NCBI GenBank assembly: GCA_039028975.1
Contig: JBCCHB010000047.1
Coordinates: forward strand, 1 to 64,000
Direction of reading: 5' to 3'
Origin: JAHBNG01 sp039028975
GTDB taxonomy: Bacteria > Chloroflexota > Anaerolineae > Caldilineales > Caldilineaceae
Length of the DNA: 64,000 nt
The number at the start of each line of letters is the position of its first letter. Position 1 is the first letter of the stretch. The notes below the pieces were generated by a model that saw nothing but the letters and a program-made list of their open reading frames with translations, had not been told where the DNA came from and made no database searches. Of the stretch, positions 36,301 through 43,586 are shown piece by piece. The translations under genes and the position numbers were made by a program.

Positions 36301-38480
36301 CCGTTGCCTCTGGCGAATTCTTTGATATGCGGGTCTACTGGGATGAGGAAGCGATGATGGAAGGAGATATCTGGTATGGTGCCTTCTCCATTGGGACCAG
36401 TCCAGCCAATCCCGATGACGTGGGTATTGTTCCTGTGACCATCATGCGAGTAGAAGATGACGTGACCAAGACGGCTGATGTAAGCGAAGCTGGAGCAGGC
36501 GATGTGGTCACCTTCTCTATCGAAGTCGCTCCGAATGTTACGAAAGATGAGCTAAACTATACCCTAGTTGATATGATTCCAGAGGGGATGACCTACGTAG
36601 ATGGTTCCGCAACAGGTGACGCTACGCTGGACGGAAACACCCTGACCTGGAACATCAACATGCCCGTTCCGACAACGACCTATGCCGTATCCAGCAACGC
36701 AACCGATCCCAACTGTTATGTTCCCTTTAGCTTTACAAACTTTGGCTATGCGGATCTAGAAGCGTTTGGCATCGGACCTGATCCAGACGTAACAGGTGAT
36801 ACGGTCCTCTACAATGCCTTCGGCACTGGGGACCCGATCAACTTCTACGGTGTAGACTATGGTGGCTTAAGCTTGTCCGATGATGGGTTTGCCATCTTTG
36901 ATCCAGATTTCAATTACTTTGGTGCGCCTTGGGTTCCCCAAACTGTACCAAATCCAGATGGCCCCAATAATCTGGCGGCTGCCATGTGGTTTGACTTTGA
37001 GTTGTTCTATGACGAATCGCTCAACCATGGTGTGTCATTGGCAACCGTTGGCTTCCCAGGTGGCTATGTCGTTATCGAATACGATGATCTCCAACCATTT
37101 GGTGGTGGACCTTCTATCATGGATATGCAGATCATCATGAGTCGTGCGGTCAATGATGATCCAGGGGCTTATGAGATCTACTATGCCTATGACAATGTCA
37201 ACTTCTCAATCCCCTTGGCGACTGTGGGTGTAGAAAATGCCGCAGGCGACGACGGCGCTGCATTGGTGAACAATGACAACACGGCTGGTCTCATCCAGAG
37301 CGGAACCATTGTCTGTTTGGATCTGATCGGTGCTGCCAACCCAGCTGTGGTCACCTTCCAAGCGACCGTCAATCCAGTCATGCATGATACCCTCATCACC
37401 AACAAGGTGACTCACTACACTGATGACCCAGGTAGCAAACCAGCCGTGGCCACTGCCGATGTAATGGTGAAGGTACCGGCTATTATCATTGAAGAATCTG
37501 ACGGCATTAGTGACGTAGCTGAAGGGTCCGATCAACCGGCTGGTTACTGGGTGAGCCTTAACACCCAGCCCGATTCTCGGGTGACCGTCATCATTGAGTA
37601 TGATGATAGCCAGATCACGTTGGACAAGACGACTCTCTACTTTAATCCAGAGAACTGGAATGAGAAGCAGATTGTCAAAGCTGTGGCTGTAGATGACACG
37701 TTGGTTGAAGGCGATCATGAAACCTATATTTGGCATCGCAACACGAGCACCGATCCCAACTACCATAGTGGCGTTAAATTCATTGGTAACGGGCCAACGG
37801 CTGACTCGGATCCACGTACGGTTTTAGTCTACATTGCCGACAACGACCGCGAGACGCCAACACCCGATCCGACCGATGAGCCAACTCGTGAACCAACTGT
37901 TCCAACTGTTCCAACTGTTCCAACTGTTCCAACTGTCCCAACGGTGCCAACTGTTCCAACAGCGCCAACTGTCCCAACGGATATGCCAACGGATTCGCCA
38001 ACCGATGCACCAACGAACCCGGCGTCACGACCTGAGTCAACGCCAACGCCTCCTGCGGCTGCTCCCAGTACAACGGAGCCAGATACAACTGCGCCGGATG
38101 CAACCGAACCAGACGCAACTGAGCCGGACGTAACCGAACCAGACGCAACCGAACCAGATACAGCTGCGCCCGATGTAACCGAACCAGACACAACTGGACC
38201 GGACGCAACGGAGCCAGAAAGCCAGAACGATGATGCGCCCGCAGATACGGGTACAGACACTGAATTGGATGTTGCCGCAGATTCGGATGCAGACGGAATT
38301 AGTGACGCTGTCGAAGGAACGGATGACTATGACGGAGATGGTGTAGCCAATCATCTGGACACTGATTCGGATGCAGACGGTATGCTGGACGCCATCGAAG
38401 GCACAGACGATATCAATGCTAATGGCCAACCAGACTTTGTGGATCAGCAGCTGTTTATCTATCTGCCGACGATTAACTAA
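33333..38480 (+). CDS. Exported subtilisin-like serine protease (S8) with PA and Ca-binding repeats, 1715 aa
   Basis: Signal peptide, then an inhibitor I9-like propeptide (TYIIQLVDQPVALYEGG, about 80-200), then the S8 catalytic domain with Asp227 (GVIDTGI), His292 (GSHGTH) and Ser623 (GTSMSSP). A protease-associated (PA) insertion lies about 440-560 (ASIVYAGAIDPDNVGC). Fn3-like and pre-peptidase-like beta domains follow, then a DUF11-like domain (VTKTADVSEAGAGDVVTFSIEV). Low-complexity linkers come next: PTV-type triplets coded by a 9-base repeat (about 37895-37980) and ATEPD-type repeats (about 38090-38220). DxDxDG calcium-binding repeats (DSDADGISDAVEGTDD) follow and the tail is FIYLPTIN. 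It is probably secreted, self-processed and surface-held. A strong terminator closes the unit. Confidence 0.9.
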   Translation: MQNRSQWARKLNLLVVMAMVLTLLPYPSQVVHAIEGDPTGMTAEQLEPATDVEAADISITRGSAAARSLRTTSDADGSESATYIIQLVDQPVALYEGGIEGLRPTSPRATGAAKLDMLAPDSIAYTGHLEQSQTTFINKMNETIGRDVNVLYQYVASLNGMAVELTAEEAVTVADLPNVRLIQLDWTETKLTDVGPAFINADDIWAGNPEAGVAGTMGEGIVVGVIDTGINMDHPSFADVGADGYDHTNPRGKFFGWCDPAHPSYDPTLVCNDKLIGVWSGDEDSPEDAGSHGTHTASTAAGNFVNNPTVNAPTTSVTVPMISGVAPHANIIAYNIEGTPGAGSASGAVIIAATEQAIADQVDVINYSFGGGSADPWASAQHWYAVREAGIFVATSAGNSGSAPDTIGSPANAPWVMTVGSSSHNRVFSNVLQNLSGGDTTPPADILGEGVTSGYGPASIVYAGAIDPDNVGCDVTYEPGTFNGEIVVCDYNSGPQYNGRVNKSINLAGAGAGGFILINRVDWATALMVDSYAVPGMGIPYDEGEALKAWLASGSGHMASIRGVEIEAARGDIMAGFSSRGPNGPLPDVVKPDVTAPGRRILAAIGTTDPSDPPEFDVFQGTSMSSPHAAGAAALLRAIHPDWTPAEVQSALMTTALVEGVLKEDAETQADPFDMGSGRINLATAAYAGLVMDEAPQTLFAANPAEGGEPSTLNLPTLGKNACVGFCSWTRIVRNALDVSTSWTVSTTTDSAIMLTVSPSTFTLEPGESQELMVTADVFGVAPGTWAFAQINLTEDAGQAPVSHLTVAAQSSVGSIPDAVEVTTRRDASSYLVEGFETLPTDELTISIHGLVKGDSLVKNMISDPTRGDPYDSFGDPLVDGAFFITIDVPAGAKRLIAELPPEGSESSDLDLFVGLGAVPDEAAELCSSTSGTSIESCIIENPEPGAYYVLVQNWSDENGDALPGQVATLNTTVVPEASAGNMWVEAPTTVASGEFFDMRVYWDEEAMMEGDIWYGAFSIGTSPANPDDVGIVPVTIMRVEDDVTKTADVSEAGAGDVVTFSIEVAPNVTKDELNYTLVDMIPEGMTYVDGSATGDATLDGNTLTWNINMPVPTTTYAVSSNATDPNCYVPFSFTNFGYADLEAFGIGPDPDVTGDTVLYNAFGTGDPINFYGVDYGGLSLSDDGFAIFDPDFNYFGAPWVPQTVPNPDGPNNLAAAMWFDFELFYDESLNHGVSLATVGFPGGYVVIEYDDLQPFGGGPSIMDMQIIMSRAVNDDPGAYEIYYAYDNVNFSIPLATVGVENAAGDDGAALVNNDNTAGLIQSGTIVCLDLIGAANPAVVTFQATVNPVMHDTLITNKVTHYTDDPGSKPAVATADVMVKVPAIIIEESDGISDVAEGSDQPAGYWVSLNTQPDSRVTVIIEYDDSQITLDKTTLYFNPENWNEKQIVKAVAVDDTLVEGDHETYIWHRNTSTDPNYHSGVKFIGNGPTADSDPRTVLVYIADNDRETPTPDPTDEPTREPTVPTVPTVPTVPTVPTVPTVPTAPTVPTDMPTDSPTDAPTNPASRPESTPTPPAAAPSTTEPDTTAPDATEPDATEPDVTEPDATEPDTAAPDVTEPDTTGPDATEPESQNDDAPADTGTDTELDVAADSDADGISDAVEGTDDYDGDGVANHLDTDSDADGMLDAIEGTDDINANGQPDFVDQQLFIYLPTIN

Positions 38481-38540
38481 GGCGTAACTATCACAGCCAG
38501 TAGGCATGTGTTGACTCAGTAATTGTCAACCCATCGTATA

Positions 38541-38587
38541 AAGAAAAAGAGGGCGAGACCATAAAGGTCTCGCCCTCTTTTTCTGTT
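38541..38587 (+). terminator. Rho-independent terminator after the subtilase
   Basis: GAGGGCGAGACC (38549-38560) pairs perfectly with GGTCTCGCCCTC (38566-38577) around the loop ATAAA, followed by a run of T. The stem extends further through the A-rich left and T-rich right flanks. It lies about 60 bases after the subtilase stop. Confidence 0.93.
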
Positions 38588-38835
38588 TCCCTTCTAGCTG
38601 TTGGGGTCATACTCAATGAAATTCTTTCCTTGAAAACTTATCAATACAGCATTTGATTATCATAGAGGCGACAAATCTGAATATGGTTTACCATAATTCA
38701 GAAAGCCCTTGTTGGGTTGCCCGCAGAGATGGTGATGAGGAATATGCTCAGAACATTGTGAATATCACTGAGTTTGCAGTACAATTCTTTTGTGATAGTA
38801 CATAAACGTTCATCCCACCTTCACTCATCTAAGAT

Positions 38836-39555
38836 ATGGCAAACCAACAAGTAGGAACGACTCTTCAAAATTTTTCACCACAGCAACTACGTGAACGATG
38901 TGGTCAGCGTCAATCAGACAATTCACACGAGCAATTCTGTTTTGAACTGTTCCATCGCGCCATTGTAGAAAAAAGCGAGCAATGTTGGTCAGCTATCTAT
39001 CAGCAGTATCATCAATTGATTTACGGCTGGCTCAAAAGCTATGTTGACAACCAGCCTTCATTGAGACACATCGTGATAGATGAAATCGTGCAGACGGTCT
39101 TTATGAATTTCTGGCGGGCTTATACGGCTGAGAAGCTGGCGAAAGCAAATGGGATGGCTAGCGTGATGCGTTATCTAAAAACGTGCGCTGGAACGGCAAT
39201 TCTGCAAGAGATACGTAAATCTAAGCGGGAGAAGAATCAGGTAGGATCCGTATTGCCGATAGACGAATCCGAATTTGTGTCTATTCCTAGTAGCCACTCA
39301 ACGGAACGTACTGTCCACCAGCGGCTTGATGAAAAGCAGATTTGGGAGATAGTCGATGGCATATGCCACGATGAGAGGGATCAAGTCATTGCTCGCTTAA
39401 GCTTGGTCTCGAATCTCAAGCCAAAGTTCATTCTTGAGAAACATCCTGATCTCTTTAAGGATGTCAAGGAAATCTATACAAGGCGACAGAATTTGAAAGA
39501 ACGATTAGAACGGGATACAGCCCTCTATGGAATGTGGGAAGCAGGTCAATTATGA
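38836..39555 (+). CDS. ECF-like sigma factor (module 2), 239 aa
   Basis: A soluble protein matching the sigma half of the fused regulator at 23.8-25.2 kb. Region 2 reads HIVIDEIVQTVFMNFWRAYT. The region-4 counterpart is the unusual ILEKHPDLFKDVKEIYTRRQNLKERLERD, as in the paralogue (the LF-D-KE spacing is shared). Length is normal for ECF sigma factors. Its stop TGA overlaps the ATG of the anti-sigma-like gene (ATGA), so the two are translationally coupled and probably made in equal amounts. It follows the strong subtilase terminator, so it must have its own promoter. No cognate promoter motif could be assigned. Confidence 0.8.
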   Translation: MANQQVGTTLQNFSPQQLRERCGQRQSDNSHEQFCFELFHRAIVEKSEQCWSAIYQQYHQLIYGWLKSYVDNQPSLRHIVIDEIVQTVFMNFWRAYTAEKLAKANGMASVMRYLKTCAGTAILQEIRKSKREKNQVGSVLPIDESEFVSIPSSHSTERTVHQRLDEKQIWEIVDGICHDERDQVIARLSLVSNLKPKFILEKHPDLFKDVKEIYTRRQNLKERLERDTALYGMWEAGQL

Positions 39556-40346
39556 AGCAAATGTACACCCAGCTAGATGATTTTGAAAAGTGGGAGCTTG
39601 ATGCTTTTGCAGACGGTGAAGATATTCCTCATCTGAAATTATTTTTGGATGAAAATCCGAAAATTCAAGAACGGTTTGTCAAACGTGAAATGTTCTTCGC
39701 CCATATTGCGCAATCGTTGAATCGATTTGATTGTCCATCCGAGGAACAACTACGCCAATACTATGTGGAAGAGCTTTCAGCTTCTGAGAAAGTAACGCTC
39801 CAAAGTCATCTGGCGGATTGCTCAAATTGCAAGGAAGAATTAGACGTCTTGCGCGATTTCATGGTCCTTGAGGAAGCAGACTCAGCTCCTGAAATCGTTG
39901 ATGTTAACCAGCCTATATCGGATTACCTTCAACCCATTGTTGATCGCACACAGGGCATTGTAGGGCGTACGCGGATGGTTGTAGCAACGCTTTTGCAACC
40001 ACCTTCGCTAGAGCCGGCTTTAGCGTTTCGCTCTCAACAGGTGCCAACCTTGCGGGGAAAAGAACAGACAACATTGGTCTTTGAAGCAGAAGATATTCAG
40101 TTTAGTCTGATGTTACAACAGGATCAACGAGAGCAGCGCAGAATTGTTGGCTATATCCTCACGCCACTGTCTAATGACGGGATTCAGTGCCATCTATTTC
40201 CCGCTGCTCCTCAAGCGTCGACTATTCAAACCGATGTGGACGATACAGGGCGTTTTGTCTTCAGCGATATTCAAGCTGGAAATTATCAACTGTTGCTTGA
40301 CACTAAAAAATTGCCAATCATCATTCCAAACCTTCTTTTGGCATAG
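39552..40346 (+). CDS. Soluble zinc-finger anti-sigma-like protein (module 2), 264 aa
   Basis: The N-terminal part has the zinc-binding anti-sigma motif: CPSEEQLRQYYVEELSASE leads to His86, Cys90 and Cys93 (HLADCSNC), the HxxxCxxC of ZAS domains. A helical linker (about 115-160) follows, then a beta-rich C-terminal domain (TGRFVFSDIQAGNYQLLLD) like that of the fused paralogue. There is no transmembrane helix, unlike most ZAS anti-sigmas, so it would be a soluble inhibitor or sensor. The ATG lies within the sigma stop (ATGA overlap). The frame is open a little further upstream, but this ATG fits coupling best. It probably holds the adjacent sigma factor inactive; possible release by the downstream CHAT protease is inference. 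Confidence 0.78.
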   Translation: MKQMYTQLDDFEKWELDAFADGEDIPHLKLFLDENPKIQERFVKREMFFAHIAQSLNRFDCPSEEQLRQYYVEELSASEKVTLQSHLADCSNCKEELDVLRDFMVLEEADSAPEIVDVNQPISDYLQPIVDRTQGIVGRTRMVVATLLQPPSLEPALAFRSQQVPTLRGKEQTTLVFEAEDIQFSLMLQQDQREQRRIVGYILTPLSNDGIQCHLFPAAPQASTIQTDVDDTGRFVFSDIQAGNYQLLLDTKKLPIIIPNLLLA

Positions 40347-40432
40347 AGCTGTTGTCATCCCTGCGGTCACTTTGTGCGATAAAGCACAGAAAACCGCATT
40401 CCATATCAAAACTAAATTGATTGTTTAATCAA

Positions 40433-40465
40433 CTCCTTTGGGACCTAGCCTAGAGGGGTTTTTTT
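40433..40465 (+). terminator. Rho-independent terminator between anti-sigma and CHAT genes
   Basis: CTCCTTTGGG (40433-40442) can pair with CCTAGAGGGG (40449-40458) over ten base pairs (including G-U pairs) around ACCTAG, followed by seven T. It lies 87 bases after the anti-sigma-like gene and before the TPR-CHAT gene, so the protease may be expressed from its own promoter or by read-through. Confidence 0.75.
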
Positions 40466-40637
40466 GTTGTTATCTCATCCGCTATAGCCACCAGCGCAAC
40501 CCGTCACTCTTTGAAACGTGCTGCATACCGCTTGAACCTGATACGCATAATTGGTAGATCAGCCTACTTCTACACATTAAAGGATTTGGTAATATTTTCT
40601 ACATCAAGCAACCACAACGTACCTATGGCACCCAACA

Positions 40638-43331
40638 ATGAATATGGAAGAACTTCTAAACGATCTTTCTACATTTTACTCAGCAAACAATTTAGAGCGC
40701 TTTATTGAACGGCATCAGCCGAATGCTGAAACGATTAGCGATCTCAAAGACTATTCCGCCTCTTTCTATACCACCGATCCAGAGCACGCACTACAGATCG
40801 CAACGATGGCGTATCAATTGAGTCAGCATCTCTCTCCATTTGCTTCTGCTCATGGTAGTTGGGCAATGGCAAATGCCCTTATATACACGCATCGCTTTCA
40901 TGAGGCTGATAAACATTTTACAGAAACTCGCAATGGATTCTTGTCGGTTGGAGAAACATTGCAGGCGGCCCGCGCTAGCGTAGGCAAGGTTGGGATTCTT
41001 GCTTGTGTAGGTAAGTGTCGGGAAGCGCTAGAATTGGCACAAGAGATTGAACCCATCTTGGGAAAGGCTAGCGAACAGAATTCTGAAGATAGCGTTCGTT
41101 TGGGCAACCTGCTCATGAATAAAGGCGTGGCCCATGAATTGATGGGAGAGTATGAAGAGGCACTTGCTGTGTATAAGCAACAAATTCATATTACGCACCA
41201 AGATGGCAACGAACGATTACTTGGACAACTAAAGCATAATCAGGCGGTCGCTTTGACTCAGATCGGTGCTTATGATGAGGCGCTTACGGTCTACGCAGAG
41301 GCCGACAAACTGTTAACAAAAACAGAATCGGTCACTGATTTAGTGCGCCTCTATACAAATCGCCTCTCGCTTCTTATCGGATTGTCTCGCTATAAAGATG
41401 CCGATGAAATGCAAGCCAAAGCTGAAGAACGGTTGAACCAGTTGGAAGGAGCGGAACAGCAGCGTCATTGGCTCACCTTCTTCAAAGCAACTATCTCGCT
41501 AAAACGGTTTCAGTACATTGACCAAGCCCTTTTGGCATCATTGCGGAATGCCCAGCATGCCTTTGCTGCTCATCGTTCAATTCACTGTGAGGGGCTAGCC
41601 TGGATCGCACTAGGACGGTGCCATATCAGTCGTGGTGAATGGCAAGAGGCACAAGACGCTTTCCAATACGCTCGCAAGCTCGTTCCTTTGGGGGCGGCTC
41701 GATTTGTCGAATATCAGGTATTACATGGGCAGGGAGAGATAGATTGCAAACAAGGAAATCTGGAAGGCGCCATTGAGCACTACCGATCTGCTATCAACCA
41801 CATTGAAGCATTGCGCCAAGAATTGTACATTGAGGTCTTTCGAGCCGGTTTTCTTACGGATAAATTAGAAATCTATCAAGACCTGGCATCCGTTTATATT
41901 CGACTGGATCGACTTGATGATGCTTTTCACGCAGTCGAGCAGGCAAAAGCCCGCCTGCTGACAGACAAGCTCTCGTTTCTGCTACAAAGCGAGGCCGCAG
42001 ACAGAAACCACTCAGAGAACAGCGCGCTTAGTCCGCTGATGCAAGAACTGGACGCGACATTACAGAGGCTTGATGAGTTGTATAACCAAGCTAGACTTGA
42101 AGGGCTACAATCTGCTGATGCACCAACAGGTGCCCCTCAGCAACAGACAATGATACAAATCGAGAAGCTTGAGCAGACCACCCACGATTTAGTCCAAACT
42201 ATCCAACGTGCTCAACCTCTCTTTTCACCATTTGCCACAAGAGAAATTGCCCTCATTCCAGCGGTGCAAGCAACCATACAAGATGCTATTTTCTTGCAAT
42301 ACCATATTCTTAAGGATCAGATTGGTCTATTTGTGATTGACCGAACTGGAATTCGAGAACATCTTCTCCTTGGAAAGCAAGAGGCTATTGAATCGAACCT
42401 GGATGCTGTGCAAACTGCAATTGAGCTAGCCATCGAACTCCTCACCCAAGTCGGCCCTGAAATGTTCTCGCGTTTTCTTCCTACAAGGCTGGCAGACGTT
42501 AACAAGCACTTGCAGACTCTTTATATCCAGCTTATGGCACCTGCCCAATCTTATTTGTCGTTTGATTCCCAATTGATCATTGCGCCAGATGGTCTACTGC
42601 ATGATGTCCCATTCCATGCCCTTTTTGATGGTGAGCTATATACTATGGAACGTTGGGAAATGAGCTATACGCCTAATGCAACAGCATTTATCTTTGCCCA
42701 AAATTCTTATAGTGGCGGAGAAGGGAACATGCTTATGGGATACAATCATGGAGACTTAGATTCAGTTGCGCTGGAAGTAGAAGCCCTTGCTCAGCTTTTT
42801 CCCCAAGCAGACGTTTACGTGGACGAGGCGGCAACCACAGAAAGGTTTCTATCTCAGTCTGCCAACAGCCGTATGATTCATCTGGCTACCCATGCGTCAT
42901 TTCGTATCGATGATCCCATGCTCTCCTATCTTGCCCTTGCCAACCGTAATTTGACGCTGGCCGAGATTGCACGCTTACAGCTAAAAGCCGATATGGTTAC
43001 GCTGAGCGGCTGTGAAACTGGGCATGGTCAGCTGCACGGGGCAGATCTGCTCAGCTTGGCCGGTGGCTTTTTAGGTGCAGGAGTCCATTCATTAGTCGTT
43101 AGCCTTTGGCGAGTTGAAGACAACGTGACAACTGAGCTCATGACCTATTTTTATCAAGCCCTCTTTGCAGGAAAGAGCCGAGCGGCTGCGCTACGCAGCG
43201 CTCAGCGTAAAATACTTGCCCAAGGGAGAGAGTGCGCGACAGACCATGGCTTTTACGCACACCCTGCTTACTGGGGTGCATTTGTACTCATTGGTAATCC
43301 ACAGGCTCTTTCCCTCGAAAAGAATCAATAA
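40638..43331 (+). CDS. TPR-CHAT cysteine protease (module 2), 897 aa
   Basis: Cytoplasmic, with no signal sequence. TPR-like helical repeats fill about residues 40-420 (for example HELMGEYEEALAVYKQQI). A coiled region with a low-complexity insert (about 455-520) precedes the CHAT domain. The catalytic dyad is His752 (HLATHAS) and Cys792 (LSGCETGHG). The family ending GAGVHSLVVSLWRVEDN and HPAYWGAFVLIG is intact. It is the paralogue of the protease at 20.9-23.8 kb but diverged, with a more canonical SGCETG site. It lies 291 bases behind the anti-sigma-like gene with a terminator between. TPR probably recognises a partner protein; the sigma/anti-sigma pair next door is the obvious candidate (inference). 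Confidence 0.9.
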   Translation: MNMEELLNDLSTFYSANNLERFIERHQPNAETISDLKDYSASFYTTDPEHALQIATMAYQLSQHLSPFASAHGSWAMANALIYTHRFHEADKHFTETRNGFLSVGETLQAARASVGKVGILACVGKCREALELAQEIEPILGKASEQNSEDSVRLGNLLMNKGVAHELMGEYEEALAVYKQQIHITHQDGNERLLGQLKHNQAVALTQIGAYDEALTVYAEADKLLTKTESVTDLVRLYTNRLSLLIGLSRYKDADEMQAKAEERLNQLEGAEQQRHWLTFFKATISLKRFQYIDQALLASLRNAQHAFAAHRSIHCEGLAWIALGRCHISRGEWQEAQDAFQYARKLVPLGAARFVEYQVLHGQGEIDCKQGNLEGAIEHYRSAINHIEALRQELYIEVFRAGFLTDKLEIYQDLASVYIRLDRLDDAFHAVEQAKARLLTDKLSFLLQSEAADRNHSENSALSPLMQELDATLQRLDELYNQARLEGLQSADAPTGAPQQQTMIQIEKLEQTTHDLVQTIQRAQPLFSPFATREIALIPAVQATIQDAIFLQYHILKDQIGLFVIDRTGIREHLLLGKQEAIESNLDAVQTAIELAIELLTQVGPEMFSRFLPTRLADVNKHLQTLYIQLMAPAQSYLSFDSQLIIAPDGLLHDVPFHALFDGELYTMERWEMSYTPNATAFIFAQNSYSGGEGNMLMGYNHGDLDSVALEVEALAQLFPQADVYVDEAATTERFLSQSANSRMIHLATHASFRIDDPMLSYLALANRNLTLAEIARLQLKADMVTLSGCETGHGQLHGADLLSLAGGFLGAGVHSLVVSLWRVEDNVTTELMTYFYQALFAGKSRAAALRSAQRKILAQGRECATDHGFYAHPAYWGAFVLIGNPQALSLEKNQ

Positions 43332-43586
43332 TCACTAGACTACCTTCCCTGTTCTGTGATTGAATTTTCAATACCTTCTCAAAATTTTGCAGGCGGTCAT
43401 CCTGTAATTTTTTCATTCCTTGTATTAGATACAATAGAACTATCACCCCTTTCAAAGTGGCTTTCTGTTATATTGCACCAGAAAAGTCTTGTCCCAGTTC
43501 TTGCCCGCTCCACTCTGGATAGTTCCAGAAAGGGAGGACAGAACTTTACAGGTCATCTATAACAACACCTAAATCGGAGGAATATT

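Noticed and set aside
37890..38000. Short regular repeats as a possible CRISPR array
   Set aside because: The 9-base units are contiguous, in frame and encode a PTV linker; there are no spacers. No cas genes are in the window.
20962..43331. Type III-E CRISPR (Craspase) locus
   Set aside because: TPR-CHAT and sigma genes are present, but there is no Cas7-11, Cas1/2 or array. Only the regulatory logic is compared.
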